A stretch of DNA of 64,000 bases from Paraspadella gotoi (GCA_051294375.1 CM119268.1:21596010-21660009); one strand, 5' to 3'. Shown: positions 22,061 through 34,813, counted from the stretch's first letter. Numbers and translations: made by a program. Notes: generated from the sequence alone by a model not told the origin.

Positions 22061-22689
22061 ATTCAATAATAAATTTTGTGTAAAAGAAGAGTGTGAGAGA
22101 GAGAGAGAAAGAGAGAGAGAGGGTAAAAGTTTTTCCAACAAAGTGGTGAGACAGAATAGGGAAGAAGAAATTCTGAAGAAAAAAATCCGAAATTTAATAA
22201 AACGGTAAAGAAAATTCCGAAATATTTTTGTTTACTCGATTGCGAAAAATATACCCCGTTTTATGCTTGATTGCCAAACATTGAAACCGCACGGAGAAAA
22301 AAGAGCAGTTGTTTTTGCTGCATTAAAAAAGCATTATATCAAAGAATTTAAAAACAATTAATATATCGCCTAAAATCTCAGATTTTAAAAATCTTTAAAA
22401 ATTTTGGAGTAATGATTTTTTAAAATTTTGTTTCGATCTAGTATGGTCCCACCCCTGTAAATATTTTTTACTTAAGCAAATTTCTCTGGCTTGAAATAAG
22501 AACCAGAATGGCAACGGGGAGACATGTGTGATGACGCGGGTGTGATTCACCTCCCGACAGCTGGCGATCAGGGCTTTGAGCCAGCAGTGACCAGACACGT
22601 CACTGACCACCCAAGTTCACTGGCATGTTTATACCGACACCATAAAACTTTAGGAAGTGATTTTGATTCGGGTATTTTTATCTCGCCAG

Positions 22690-22850
22690 ATGGGCTTAAG
22701 CCCATCCTGGCTAGATTTTGTTTGGGGTCGGCTTCTTTGTGATGTCGTCTGCGTCTTTTTCGTCGGCATCACGCTTTTTTCTTATATAGTTTTGTCTGGG
22801 CTTACAATTTTTTTTTATTAAAAACTACTACGAATTACGATGGATTTTTA
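22690..22850 (+). repeat. Dispersed repeat shared with 9,515-9,690
   Basis: Both stretches run tcctggct, then gg-tcggcttctttgtgatg(t) or gattggcttctttgtgacg, a gtcgtc-rich run, atcacgctt and an AT-rich end with aaaactactacgaatta. The 9.5 kb copy stands at the left border of the GC-rich block. Confidence 0.5.
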
Positions 22851-23787
22851 TAAAAGTGTGCAATCATAGTAAGTTAAAAAATTTAAATATGGCTTCTCAT
22901 CTTTAAGATCTTGGCAATTGTCATATTTCATATAGAATCAAGTATTTTTAGTTTAAATTTCTTTCACATTATAATTTACTGCAATATGTAAATTGGATTA
23001 TAATACTCTATATACTAATTTTCATATTTATAGAATGTAATTTGCATATTGCAGTAAATCATAATGAGAAAGAAATTCAAACAAAAATACTTGAATCAAT
23101 AAGAAACGTGATTTTAAAATACTTTTTTTATGGGAAGCTATATCTAAATTTTATTATAAATAAAAATACACACTTTTACAACTTCCAATTAAAAAAAATT
23201 TTAAATATTTCCTATTGTAAACCGAGGTAAAGAAGATAAGAAGGACCCAGTAAAAATTTTTGCTCAAACGATCTTGGCGTTCAAATTAGAGATTCCTTAA
23301 CCGTTAAAAATTAACCGATAATAACGTTTAAAATTTTTTTTAACTTAACCATTATTTTTTTTATTTTAACGGTTAAATTTTATTTAGAGATTTTTAAGAT
23401 AGCTATTAAATTTAAAAATAGATAGAATCTCATAATCGCTATCATTGAGATTTCTATTATAATCCAGTGTCTTCCTTTGCTTTATTAGTGCATCCTATAT
23501 ATTGAAATAAGATTCGAATACAAAGTTTTAATTGTTTTCCTTCTTTTTTAACGGTTAACCGATGTTGTAGAAAAATTAACGGTTAAGGAAACACTTCAAA
23601 TCTCAAGACAAAAGTCAAAATGAACAAAAATTGACATAATTTTTTTATTAAAAGTAGCAAAAATGATATTGATTCTTGTATTGATTAGAAAATGCAGCAG
23701 ATGATTTCAATTGATCCGTAGTCCAGCCCACTTTGTTCAAATTTAATCAATTTTTAAGCAATATTGCATGTTAGACACAAACATTCC

Positions 23788-23845
23788 CTGATGCTGATGA
23801 AGGCTTGTACATTAAAGCCGAAACATGTTCGTCTAAACTGTAATA
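23788..23845 (+). ncRNA. Hammerhead ribozyme-like in the duplicated segment, copy 1
   Basis: CTGATGA at 23794-23800, stem II GGCTT/AAGCC, then GAAACATGTT CGTC. Compared with the partner at 34974 it has one extra T in the last element, so the GUC triplet is displaced here. It is followed by the AAAAATCGTTGTTGAAAC tail. Confidence 0.6.
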
Positions 23846-24404
23846 AAAATCGTTGTTGAAACAAATTAAAAACGTCTTCTAGCAATATTGCAAAAAGTAG
23901 TTTTTTCGCTGAATTCCTCGATAGAAGTTACTTCCTTTAACCAGCGTAATGGTGAGGGGATTGAACGGTTGGTTTACTAGTAGTTAGCTGTCCCAGCCAA
24001 AGGAACGAGCTGAGTTTTACCAAGCTTTACGTAAGGTGAGTTTAGCATTCGCCACACCAGCAAAATTATTTGAATGGTTTATGAAAAAAGTATTCAGTAC
24101 TGTATTTAGCGATGTTTCCTAAATATCTAATCTCAATTTCCCTGTCAATTCATAGACTGGAAATAATATTGAATTGCCCTCATCTCTTTTTTTGTCACAC
24201 ATCTAACATACAGCAAATGACATCCACACAGCCATCTATGCGCCTAAGTAACACTAGATAAAAGACTAAAGAGTTGATGGCAAAGAAATTAAACCTTATT
24301 GCAAAAAATTATGTTTAGGAATTAAAATAAAATTTGAAAATTAAAAAATCGATTTATTCATTGACTTGAAGGTAAGCTTGTTGGACTTATAAAGAAAATC
24401 ATTA

Positions 24405-24675
24405 GTGTTGAGCAAGTTTGAGCAAGTTTGAGCAAACAATTCGGGACCTTCTTACAATCATTAGCTGTAATTAATTAATTATTTTAGGTCTTTTAGCCGG
24501 ATCTTTTTATTGCGGTAAATCACTTACATCATATCAGAACATCAAATTATGCAAAAAAAAGCACAATTTATCATAATTTGATGTTCTGACATGATCTAAG
24601 TGACTTACTGACAAGATTTTGGGGTGGGACTGATGGACGGACAAAGTGAATCGTAGAGCGTAGATCCGAATAAAA
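24405..24675. repeat. P-related short foldback (also at 35,596-35,862)
   Basis: The stretch tcacttacatcatatcagaac ... gcaaaaaaaagcacaatttatcataatttgatgttctgacatgat is an inverted pair of the P-family half, giving a hairpin of about 50 base arms. It is copied with the 2.34 kb duplication. Confidence 0.5.
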
Positions 24676-25048
24676 AAAAAATATTGCAGTCAAATAAGAC
24701 ACATTATAATAATTTAAAGCAAGTAGTTTTAAAACTGTCTTTTAACTAAAGACCGTATTTAAAAATGGGCTTCAACAAAGATGCAGATGCAGATGCAAAG
24801 ATGGTATTATGTTATTATAATACAGCAGTACTCATCAGGTTGAGTCTTTCTCATAAATAAGAATAAAATTATTTTTAAACATTTTATTTAATATAAACCT
24901 CTTATTAAAGCCTGGGTCTTATACCGTTTAGTGATTTAGTATTTCTTTTTTAACTTTTTTGCCCTGACCCCCTCTGCTTTATGGAGAGTTTCTACAAGCT
25001 ATACTTTCTTCCTGTCTACTCTCTAATTTAAACTCATTTTTAGTTACA

Positions 25049-25064
25049 CCGCGAGTACTCGCGG
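25049..25064. repeat. 16 bp perfect palindrome at the start of the S repeat family
   Basis: CCGCGAGTACTCGCGG is self-complementary. It opens a family that continues gcaactctttaagtcactttt-like and cggtcagtc runs; relatives are at 36231 (one extra t), 47716 and, inverted, 45784, and a diverged one at 57745. The surrounding DNA is AT-rich, so a GC-rich palindrome is conspicuous. Confidence 0.7.
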
Positions 25065-25608
25065 AGCAACTCTTTAAGTCACTTTTCGGTCAGTCCATCT
25101 GTCGCTATGTCAGTCGGTTGGTCTGTCCCACTTAACGTTAAAAATGCATATAATTTGCCTATAGTTGGTTGCTCATTTGTTAAGACAGGAAAAAACCTCA
25201 AATCTATAGGACTGCTAGCGCCATCTTCTGGAAATAAAAGACAAAAGACAAAATTCCGATGCAGTGCTTGTCATAAATACATGGGTTAAGAAAGTTATGG
25301 TAGTCATGTCACGTCGTCATGTCATGTCATGTCATGTCACACAAACGTGATAAGGCAGTCACTGCGGCGCAACACATTTGAATTACCATTCTTGTTCTCT
25401 TTATCTCAATAGCCAAGCATGTTTCTTGATGATTACTTTGAATGAAAAAGCTGACATTGCTGCATTGCCCAATATTTGATTATTTTCATTTTTCACAAAA
25501 TCACAATGCTTTACTTCTTAGCAGCTAATAATTCTTAATTTTATGGTATTGTAATCTTGTAATGTTCTGGTCACAATTTTAACTTTTTCACCTATGATTT
25601 TTCTCCAG

Positions 25609-25773
25609 GTAGCAACAATGTTGCCACGTTATCCCCCTCGTCCTTCGCAAATTAAATATTCACTGATGGAGGAAAGATACTTTGACCCCACGCGGGGCAA
25701 CATTAAACAAATGGCTCAAAACCCGGACACTTTTTGGCCAAGAGCTAAGCCTATGTCTGGCTTGGAACTCTAG
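25609..25773 (+). CDS. Possible terminal exon, unrecognised product
   Basis: A strong acceptor (gatttttctccag) is followed in frame by VATMLPRYPPRPSQ and an open stretch to TAG at 25771, ending KPMSGLEL. The Pro/Arg/Trp-rich composition (PRYPPRP, TFWPRAKPM) differs from the random AT-rich translations around it. In the duplicate at 36792-36955 two single-base losses break the frame. The protein is not recognised. It could be an exon carried by the duplicated segment or chance; upstream exons were not found. Confidence 0.3.
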   Translation, partial: VATMLPRYPPRPSQIKYSLMEERYFDPTRGNIKQMAQNPDTFWPRAKPMSGLEL

Positions 25774-26574
25774 TAAGATCAATTTAAAAAAAATTATTAT
25801 GATCATGAAGAAAATAAGTTTATCAACGGATTTATAATAGCATGATTTCAATTATTATTGAAAAAAATTTACTTTTATTATTTGATCAGCAAGTACACTA
25901 AAGTAACTATATCTAATACAAATAATAATATATTTATCTATTAAATTAGGATCATTTTGATTTAAATACAGGGACTACTTCCATAGTGATACGAAAAGAC
26001 TTGATTAAACTCATAATTCTCTCAGTGCATATTATTTTATTTATTTATTAGTTAGAAAACTATTTGACATTTATGTTGACTTAAAAAATATTCACATTTT
26101 CCAGTATAATCACAGTGGCTGAGTCACTTTTCTTCATTTTTTCAAAAATTTGAACTGTTAATTTTTATGCTGATTGTGAATTTATTTGATATAAAATAGG
26201 TGTTAAAAAGTCAGTTAAGTGATTTATTGTTATAAAATATTTTTTTATATAACTTATTAACTTATTTACCATAGTAACTATTATTTATCAATAAAGTCGT
26301 CTTTCATAATCTTTATTTAGTTATTTTTTTTTATTTTTAATAGATTTTAAAGGGAAAACGTGATGATTATGATCGAGTATTATTCATATCATCGCAGGAA
26401 ATGGACCAGTAGATGGATTTGATAGACCAAATGGTTTGACTCTCTTGGCTTTTACTTCTTTTCTTCTGATTGACCAATCAGAGAGGAGGCTTCCCCCAGA
26501 AAACCGACGGCAGGGAAAGAAGAGAGAGAACTGGATCACTCTTTAACTTACCTTCAAGAACTCAATATCAATTT

Positions 26575-26703
26575 AAAATCTTAGCTAGAATATTGTGAAT
26601 TGGTGAGGGAAAAAACAAGTAGTTTTCTATCATAAGACAAAAATTTTTAAAAAAAATTTTTTCGTATCATTCCAGGTGGAAGTCCCTGTAGTGTAATGAT
26701 GAA
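26575..26703 (+). repeat. T-family dispersed repeat, second copy
   Basis: It matches 17860-18030 with a shorter centre, including the shared end ttttcgtatcattccaggtggaagtccctgta. Confidence 0.5.
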
Positions 26704-27179
26704 ATTATTATAAACTTTTTTAAATTAAACAAAAAACAACTTTGAGCTAGCAATGTCAGATCTGCATGCGGTAAGAAGTGAATTATATAATCAGTTGATA
26801 AGATAAGATAAAAATATATAATCTGATATGATATGAGGTTGTACTTAATCTTGCAATTTTTGTTTTAATACCATTTACAATCAATATTTATAATTTATAG
26901 TTTTTTATGCGGTAGTTTGTTGCTAATGCAGGTTTTAAGGATAGTAATGGACTAATGGTAGTTGTAATGGTTGTGATGGTAGTTGTGTCAGTGCTAATTG
27001 TCATAATTGTCGTAGTTGTTGCTGCCATATGCTGGATCGAATACTACATGCATTTATATTTCATATAAAAAGAAAACCAAATAAAATTAAATTGTTAAAA
27101 CTAATTTTTTTTCAAGACATGAATTTCAACTTTTATGATTCTCTCAAAAGTTGATTTCTTGTTCAATCAAACATAAGAG

Positions 27180-27790
27180 TAACTAGCGTTCAAAGGTAAT
27201 AGGGGTCAGACGAATAGACAGAAAGACAACTGGACGGATGTACATTAATTTTTTTGCATAATTTTTTAAAATTCAATGCTCTGAGATGATATTCATATTC
27301 ATTTTTTTAATTCTGGTAATAATGCAGGTTATGGTCGATTTAGTTTTCATGGTGTTATGGTAGTTGTGATGGTTGTAGTGGTAATTAATTAATTCTTTTA
27401 TTAATTGATTGATAAATTTATTGATTGTTTAAATTATTGATGGAATATTTGATTGATAAATTAAATGTTTGATTAGTGATTGATTGATTAATTGATTGAT
27501 AAATTAATTAATTGATTAATTAATAATTAATGTAGTTGCATCTATATTTAATATAAAAAGAAAAATAAAAAAATCATAATTAAATAATAAAACAGGTTTT
27601 TTGTTTTTTCTATTTTAACTATTTCCCACACAGATGATTCCATCAAAACTTGATTTCCAGCTAAATCACAAACTTTCCTACCCTCATACAAAATTTGAGT
27701 GATTTACCGAAAAGATTGTGGGGATCGACTGACGGACCGACAAAGTGAATTATAGAGCCGGGATAGTCTGTAAGCAGATCCGGTTAAAAT
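27180..27790 (-). mobile_element. P-family relative, rearranged
   Basis: The plus strand contains agacggacggatg-like runs, an AT-rich ttaattaattgattgat tract, cacagatgattccatcaaaacttgattt and finally gaccgacaaagtgaattatagagccggg with cagatccggtt. The order agrees with a minus-strand P copy carrying an insertion on its left side. Confidence 0.45.
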
Positions 27791-28362
27791 TTGAAACCCA
27801 ACATGGACTCTAGTATAAATTACCATAATTAAGAAATAGTAAATTATAAATTAGGATTAAAGAAAGAATTGGTACATAAAAATATCAAGCTCTTTTCTAT
27901 CATTGGTGGCTATTGATCAAAGAGTATGTCAAAAGAAACGAACATTCGTTTTATTAGATTAATGCCCTTTTTTCTGTTGCCTTAGAATGTTTCCTTTTGT
28001 TTTGGTAGCAATACTCGGTCTCTTGCTTCAAAATCATTCGATTCTGCTATTGTAACAATGGAAGGTATTGTATTACTTAAAATTTAATTTTGATAATTGA
28101 TTGGTTTTTATAGATGTTTAATTTTTATATATGAATTATGAACTTAACGAACGTTCCACGACCAAAGAATACTTCAAAAGAGGATTGTCAGTGTCGATGG
28201 AATATGCTGATGAGCCAATAACAGAATTTATAAAGTAAGTCATTGTATATAACTTGTAGAAAACTTATCTATAACTAGGTACAAGGTTGTGGGTTTGAAC
28301 CCGGAACCCTCTGGCCCTAGGCCGAGATTCAACCTGACTCGCCAGTAAGGCTTTTAAGAGAG

Positions 28363-28400
28363 TGTTAGTAATATTTTAATTAGCCTCCAATTTAGTAATT
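28363..28400 (+). repeat. 38 bp direct repeat of the LTR start
   Basis: The first 38 bases of the LTR-like segment at 32442 recur here exactly and then the sequences part. It may be a remnant of a 5' LTR replaced by recombination, or a truncated solo LTR. A GGTTTGAACCC palindrome-like stretch occurs about 80 bases upstream. Confidence 0.5.
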
Positions 28401-28494
28401 GGATGACATTTAGTGTACGATTTTAATATATTTCTGGGAAAAAAATTTTGCTGATTTCAACACAATAATAGAATATTCAATAAAGTTAAAATTT

Positions 28495-28740
28495 TTGCGC
28501 GAAACTCGACAGTTGTGTGTTCAGTCAGTCACTCTGACTTTAAAAATAAACGAAATAAACGTTTTTGCGCATGTGATGGTAAATGAATGTCCGAATTTAT
28601 TTGGTAGTGATGTGAAGGCATTCAATGACAGTATGATTATGAAAAATGTAATTAAAATAAAAGGTAAAGGTACCTTATTCCGTTCTCCAAGAGAAGCTAA
28701 ATATAGTAGCTGGACAGACCGACGAAAACCGAAAATATAA
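28495..28740 (+). pseudogene. Decayed retroelement protease C-terminal part
   Basis: An open frame reads VTLTLKINEINVFAHVMVNE then CPNLFGSDVKAFN. The pattern V-x-x-C-P-x-x-x-G-x-D-x-x-K/R-A-F is the end of the retropepsin domain (normally L-G-R-D/ L-G-x-D-F). A diverged version lies at 38180-38350 after the DTGS fragment, so the two fragments belong to copies of one element. No reverse transcriptase motif was found by eye. Confidence 0.45.
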
Positions 28741-29174
28741 ATTTTGTGAAACTATGTTTTTGTCGATTTAGAGTTGTCTTTTATTGGCTTAGTATAGATA
28801 TAACATTATTGTTCGTTTCATACCGTCGACTTTAAATGCCGCCGATCAATTATCGAGAAGTTTGGAACCGAGCGATGAAAATTCAAAAATGTCAGAGGCT
28901 AAAAATATTTTTTTCGATATTGTTATTAGAATTCAAGGGTGAGGTATCCCTACCAAAACCTTTTCTCTGAGGAGAAACGAAAATGAAATGAATTTATTTT
29001 TGAAAGGGGGAAAAGAGGGCCCTTGGTAAAAATATTCTAAAATATCTAAAATAAATTCAGATGAGTCAGAAATCTTCCCTTTAGAATCTTTTTGGGCCCT
29101 GGATCTGAAAGTGGAATCCGCTGCACCTCAGGGGTTGAAACTCAAGAAGCAAACGAATCCGCCTGCAGGATGGC

Positions 29175-29322
29175 AGTGTACAAAGGTCAAAGGTTGCGAG
29201 AGGTATCCAAAGGTCAAAGGTTGTTGCGAGAGGTATTCAAAGGTCAAAGGTTGCGAGAGGTATTCCAAAGGTCAAAGGTTGTTGCGAGAGGTATTCAAAG
29301 GTAAAGGTCTGCGAGAGGTTTA
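29175..29322 (+). repeat. ~28 bp tandem repeat in the retroelement (paired at 38,831-38,962)
   Basis: Units of caaaggtcaaaggttg(ttg)cgagaggtat occur about five times; the corresponding place in copy 2 has the same unit as caaaggtaaaggttgcgagag. The unit spacing alternates by three bases. Confidence 0.7.
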
Positions 29323-32300
29323 ATTGTAATTGTTTAATTGTAATTTAATTGTAATTGTTTAATTGTAATCGGAGCATTGCTCCTGCTGCTGTAATTGTAT
29401 ATCTCAACTAAATAATCGAAAGAAAAATGTACATAAAAGTAACATCGACCGATGATTTATTAGCAAATAAACGAAACTTGAAATAAAGAAAACGATTTCG
29501 AAAATATAGAATTGCCGAAGCTTTCGCAAATAGGGAGCGAAAGAATTCTCAAATTTTAAAACGACTTCGACCGAATAAAAAGTGGAAATCTTGGATCATA
29601 AATACGAAACTCGGCCATCGAAAAGCGACGCTCTACAATTAGAGTCACATGACTTAACGATATTACGACACATTCGCTTTTTAAAATAAATAGCCAGCAA
29701 ATTATTTTTGATTATTTTAAAGAAAACGGAAATGTAGATAAATAATACTATTAGATACTAAGCAGCTGATCGAAATGGCCGAGAAAGTACACCACGATTA
29801 TGGACATTGTAACTACAATACCGTTTTTAAAATAATGATCGACAATGTACTTACACCTGGAATGAGACGACAAATACTGACGCAATTCGAATGTCATTTT
29901 GTGTGAGTTATAACATAAAACCGACGGTGAAGGAGAAACCATCGACTAAAATGCCGTTGCACCGAGACAAATACTTTCCTGTGATTTGTGGTCCGATAAC
30001 AAACTCGAAAGGGTATAAATATATATTCTTACAGTAGAGAATCTTTCTTAATACCGATAAAAATCTACTTCGCGCTCATGAGAATTTGGGATTGCGTTTC
30101 GATCGATGGTAAATGTGTGACTCAACGAAAGATCGATCGAACTATTTGAAGAAAATGGGAGTACAAGTACAACAAAGTACGTAGGTCAGTAGACATCAAC
30201 CTGTACTCGGAACGATTAAATCAAATCTGTCTGATTCGAATTTTGAAATGGTTACGAAAGTGGTCCAACATTTTGAAGAAAGTCGAACTCTATAAAATGA
30301 GTCCTGCGTCTCGTTAGGGGAAGAGACCATTCCAGGTAACCCGGAAACACGCGATGAAGTTTTGGAGAGAGTGGAACCGAGATGTATAAAGTACAAATAT
30401 ATGATAATACTGAAATATTACTGCCCATTTGTCAATTATTCGTTCTCATTTATCAAGGGAACGGGCTAGGCAAGTCATATTAAAATTAATGGGATTAATA
30501 TGCTAAATCGAATCGTGAAACATTATAACTAAATCTTCGCCGATGACCATCATAAAATTTTTTTGTTGTTTACAGCGATTTACTTTCGCGCTTACTATAG
30601 TCGGGCTCTCATTTAACAAAAGACAGCTAAACAATTATTATTAAAATAATAGTAATTAATCTAATTAATCGATTGGTGTGAACATTAGTATAATAATAAT
30701 GCTTGCCGATGACATATTAGTAACTTTTAATTACAGCATCTTACGGCGACGTTGAAAGTAAACAACAGACTCGTGAAGCGAGAGAGAAGAGAAGAAGAGA
30801 GAGAGAGAAAGAGCGATCGATCTAAGTCGCCTCACTCGTTTTATTCGATTTCTGGCACGATGTGCTTAGTCTAATAGTTAGATTTCAATAATTTAACTGA
30901 ATTATAAAACAGACATATTATTGAAAATGTTGAATGAAATAGGTCATAACATGCCACTTGAACAGTTGCGACAAATGACCAACTGATACATTGACAATTG
31001 AAATATGGAATTGATTAGTTTAGACAATTTATAATTCGATATTATGACCTATGACTGTGTTCTACGATCTGAATCACCAGCAATTCAGAACGACGTTTCC
31101 GTAAATCGGAGTATTCGATGTGCGGATGTGGCTAAAGTTGTCGACTATTGACTTAAGTGGATCGACCGACAGCAATTCAATAATATATTTAGTTTCAAAT
31201 GAATCGATAATATGATATGATGCAAACGAGAGGAGCATGTCATGGCGACGAAGTCTAAAACGAAAGGTTTGACTTTGATACTAGATTAATATGGATCTTT
31301 TAATAAAGAACCAAATTACGGAAATGAATAATAACTTTGTGTCTCGATGCCGCGAGTTTATTTGGTGCGGGACTATGTCATGATTACGTACAGGGAACCG
31401 AAATTCGATACTGACTTACGCCATCTATTTTCAATTTTTTATACGTTGAAATCTTTCCACTGATTTCCAATGTTTTTGCATGTTTCGGCACTGAATTGAA
31501 TTTGCACCTCTCTTACTGACACAAGACAATGACATTGAAGGGCGACGATGCCTGATGATGCAATGCCAGACAGACAGTTGAAAGCAGCAAGAACGACCAA
31601 GTAAAGAGTGAATGGTTGCGGCTGAGAAAATGGGCACGAACAACGCCTAAGACTTGTGACGAATCGGCATGATTGTCGCTTCTTTTCCGACCCCCTAAAA
31701 CGAGCGTTGCGCTTGGCACCGTGAGCTCGAACTGAGTGGCACACATTAGCCAGGGGGGCATCAGCACTGACTCGTAAGGCCGGAAAACAATTTGCGATAC
31801 GAATCTATTATATATGCATTTAAATAAAGATATTATTATCGGAACCATTTCATTTTGAATTATAATAAATTTAAAATTATCGAAAATCAATTATGAAATT
31901 GATGCGAATTATAATTTGCCCCTTTTAAGAATGAAATAACAGCTGACGCTTCACTTACCATTTTAGGATGGGAGCAGGAAGAGCAGGATGAGTTCTTCAT
32001 ATCGATGGATCCATATATCGATTAAAATTGATTTGATGTTTTGAGAAAAGATATCGAAAAAATAGATCAAGTGAAGTGATTTAAGCCGTATAATGCCATT
32101 TGCGGAGAATGTATGTTTGATGTTTTTTACTATATGTTCCCATATAATATATAATAATAATATAATATTTACATTTAGTTCCGAACTGTTTGGCCGCAGT
32201 TTAGACTACCGTTTCAAACAATTTTATTTTTGTTACGTTTTTTCATATTAGAATGCAGCGCAGATTATTTTTTGTCCTTAATTTACTTTTCCCCAAATTT

Positions 32301-32441
32301 AGCCTATATGTGATCAATTGTAATACTTGTTATAACTATTAAGGATTATTGTACTACTGCTTACATGTGATCATATTGTACTCACTGTTTGCTTACTCAT
32401 CTATTTGCCATTTAACCAAGAATTTGTTTGTGGGGGGGAGA

Positions 32442-32815
32442 TGTTAGTAATATTTTAATTAGCCTCCAATTTAGTAATTAACTTTCGTTCAAATTTTGTC
32501 TCTCTAAATTTTCTCAGTTCCAAAGTTTAATATTTCATAGATTCCCAGGAACTCAGCGCCTATTTTGTAAACATTTTGTCTAAGTAGAATAAACAAAGGA
32601 AGAGAGACGAGAGGGAGGCCGAGATTTTAGTACATTCCATTTTTAGATCTCAAGGGATTAAGACGCAATATTTTATCACTGTTTAATTTTCTAATACAAC
32701 TTTGGCAATCTACAATTATTTCAGGTAACTTCAAAAACTAATTAGACAGACTATGCATAGTTCAGCTCTCTATCCGTCATCTTTGAGGGCCACAGACCAC
32801 GTTACCGACATTACA
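32442..32815 (+). mobile_element. Probable 3' LTR of the copy 1 retroelement
   Basis: It begins TGTTAGTAAT right after the polypurine tract and contains a plausible promoter-like AT tract and a CT/GA region. The first 38 bases are repeated exactly at 28363-28400, at the other side of the decayed internal region, and there diverge. The right end is uncertain; CATTACA at 32809-32815 is the best TG...CA match. Confidence 0.45.
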
Positions 32816-33475
32816 TTTGTACAATACATACCATTACAAATTCAAAATGCAGGCCGACCAATGGCAGAGCAAGAGGTCGCGGCGGTTATGATCCTATGAG
32901 AATAATGCTGATACCTCAAACCAGTTGACGCTACAAGCAAGTCGATTCAGCACTGCGCCCAAAACATTGATTGTGAGTGTTTATCACTGGATCCCAACCA
33001 AGTTGGAACCAGGACACTTTCACTACGTATCAAAACCTGCCGCAAGCAACTAAAAAGAATTGCAATCTACTTGAAGAAACTCTCAGTATCCTGTTTAAAA
33101 ATGAAGCAGAGAAATTAAGGTTTTTGCTTTACCAAAAGCTCGAAATCTGCCTCATGTGAACGACATCCAAGAACATCTTGAAGCAATGGCCTCAGGCAAT
33201 GCACCTCCTTATAGCAGTGTAAAATTTACTTTATAACATTTCATTAGAGTTCGCACTTTAGTTAATACAAAAACAAGCAAAAAAAAAAAAACACATAAAA
33301 CAAAAAAAAAAAATTAAATTTTTTTTTTCTTTTCATCCCGGGATTTCTTTTTATTCTTCCTTTCTAAATTCTTAGCCTTTTTATTTAGCATCAAAGCTTA
33401 ATCAAGTTTCATTGCAGAATAAAGCCATATTTACAATTTACAATTCAATACACTTTTACACATTTTACATATAAA

Positions 33476-34395
33476 TTGACATTCAAAAGACGCGCCTACA
33501 GCTATCCATACCGCAAATTGCGAGCACTTAAGAAATTGATACAACGCGGCGCGTTATCCATAATAAAATGGGACATTTCGCGACGGAAATCGATTTGGAT
33601 GGCTTTCTCTCGATTTATTCTACGAAGGAAAAACGAATTTCAGCTCGAACTTTATGCAGTGAAGTCGCCAATCTCTCAAATTGTATCTTCGCGACTTTCA
33701 AGCGTTTCTCTCGGGACAGTCGGCTTCCTCTTCGCCGATAATCAAGACGTCTCGCTCATCACGTTCTTTCGACTCTCAAATTACGTGCGTTGAATTGAAA
33801 TACAAATCGTAAAGGAAAATAGCGGCGCGACTTTCTATTTATTCTCATCTCGAATCATTAAAAAAAAAAAAACTATTTGGCAATTCAAGTTATTCGCAAC
33901 TACTATTAAAAAAAATAAATAAATAAATAAAAATAAATTGAAAATTGGAAACTCGTTTCACGAAATAAAGAATGGACGATGAATTTGAAGCGAATAAAGT
34001 GGAAAATTTAAGTTATTGAATCTGATGCCCTTCTGAAGGCACGGAGTTACAACGATCCCTCTTTCTCTTTGCCGGCAAAACTTCATTTCGATCTATTTAA
34101 ATGCTAAAGAATAGTTGATCCCTCTGCTGCTGTTTCGGTGAAAAAAGGACACTTTCTCACTCGTCAAGATGTTACTCTTTCGCTTGTCAACTCCAAACCT
34201 TTCAAGAAGGATTTCACCAGTAGTTTTAGAAGAAAAAGTCCCGCCGTGGCAGGAAAAGAGCTATTACAAGTTTACATTTTCCATCGATTCCAAAGACGTT
34301 TCCATCGATTCCAAAGACGTTTCCATCAATTCCAAAGACTTTTCCATCGATCTATCGTATACGAGGACGCATCGAACTCGGGGTCGGGGAGGAGC
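33476..34395 (+). mobile_element. Internal 3' part of the retroelement that ends at the 34396 LTR
   Basis: CpG-rich sequence with several overlapping long frames. The frame at 34169 reads FSIDSKDVSI and then a threefold repeat of about 18 bases (tccatcgattccaaagacgt) before an Arg/Gly-rich tail. Together with the purine tract and LTR this is the end of an LTR element. The left boundary is not seen. Confidence 0.4.
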
Positions 34396-34813
34396 TGTTA
34401 GATCCAAAGACTCTGCGAATCGTGATATCTGAGTTCGAACTTTACTTCGTCACAAGGATTTATCATTTGGATCATTTCGTCATTCGTGCTTTAGTTTATT
34501 CATTGGTTTTTTGAGTTATTATACTGATTTTTGTTAATTCTTTTGTGTTTAAATAATAATTCTTTATTGTACTGTTTGAATATCTATATGCTTTGATTAT
34601 TTTTATTAAGGTACCCTTTTAAACTCTTCATAAACTCAGAGAAATAAAGAGACTATTTGATCGTCGATCTGCTCAAGCCATCAAAATTCATGCCTTTGAA
34701 GAATCTCTGGACTACCGAAGCATCTCGCCGGTGGTTGAAGGAGTTTCCTCAAATATTCTTCGAATATTCTCGGGGCGTTTTAGGAAGGAGGACGAGACCG
34801 GCGGGTCCTAACA
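34396..34813 (+). mobile_element. LTR (418 bp), TGTTAG...CTAACA
   Basis: The segment starts TGTTAGATCC and ends GGGTCCTAACA, an inverted terminal pair of the LTR type, and is preceded by a purine-rich tract (ggggtcggggaggagc). This marks a 3' LTR. The reading frame running into it ends in an Arg/Gly-rich tail (RTRGRGGAVRSKD) that could be the end of pol or gag. The 2.34 kb duplicated segment starts on the very next base, so no clean target duplication is visible on the right. Confidence 0.75.

Larger units (their letters stand above)
23636..25971 (+). repeat. ~2.34 kb duplicated segment, copy 1
   Basis: The segment from ataattttttt to tttgatttaaatacag recurs at 34814-37152. It holds a hammerhead-like motif, a foldback P-related piece (24400-24680), the CCGCGAGTACTCGCGG palindrome, a gtcat repeat and the candidate exon at 25609. 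Differences are mostly single-base indels. Confidence 0.85.
28012..32441 (+). mobile_element. Decayed LTR retroelement remains, copy 1
   Basis: This CpG-richer stretch shares many blocks with 37.6-42.0 kb: the retropepsin end and ggtaccttattccg motif, the gggccctggatctga block with its 27-30 base repeats, the ggagcattgctcc hairpin, the data block near 29.75-30.1 kb, and the aactcggtct... block (here at the left end, in the other copy at the right end). All frames are broken. It ends at a polypurine tract (gtgggggggaga, 32430-32441) directly ahead of TGTTAGTAAT, as expected for the internal end of an LTR element. Confidence 0.6.

Noticed and set aside
28262-28310. Functional tRNA or primer-binding site around gtgggtttgaacccgg
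   Set aside because: GGGTTTGAACCC is a T-arm-like palindrome, but there is no acceptor or anticodon arm and the position relative to the LTR start does not fit a primer-binding site.
33261-33330. Poly(A) tail of a LINE or processed pseudogene
   Set aside because: The A-rich run is followed by T-rich sequence and no upstream reverse transcriptase or gene-derived sequence was recognised.
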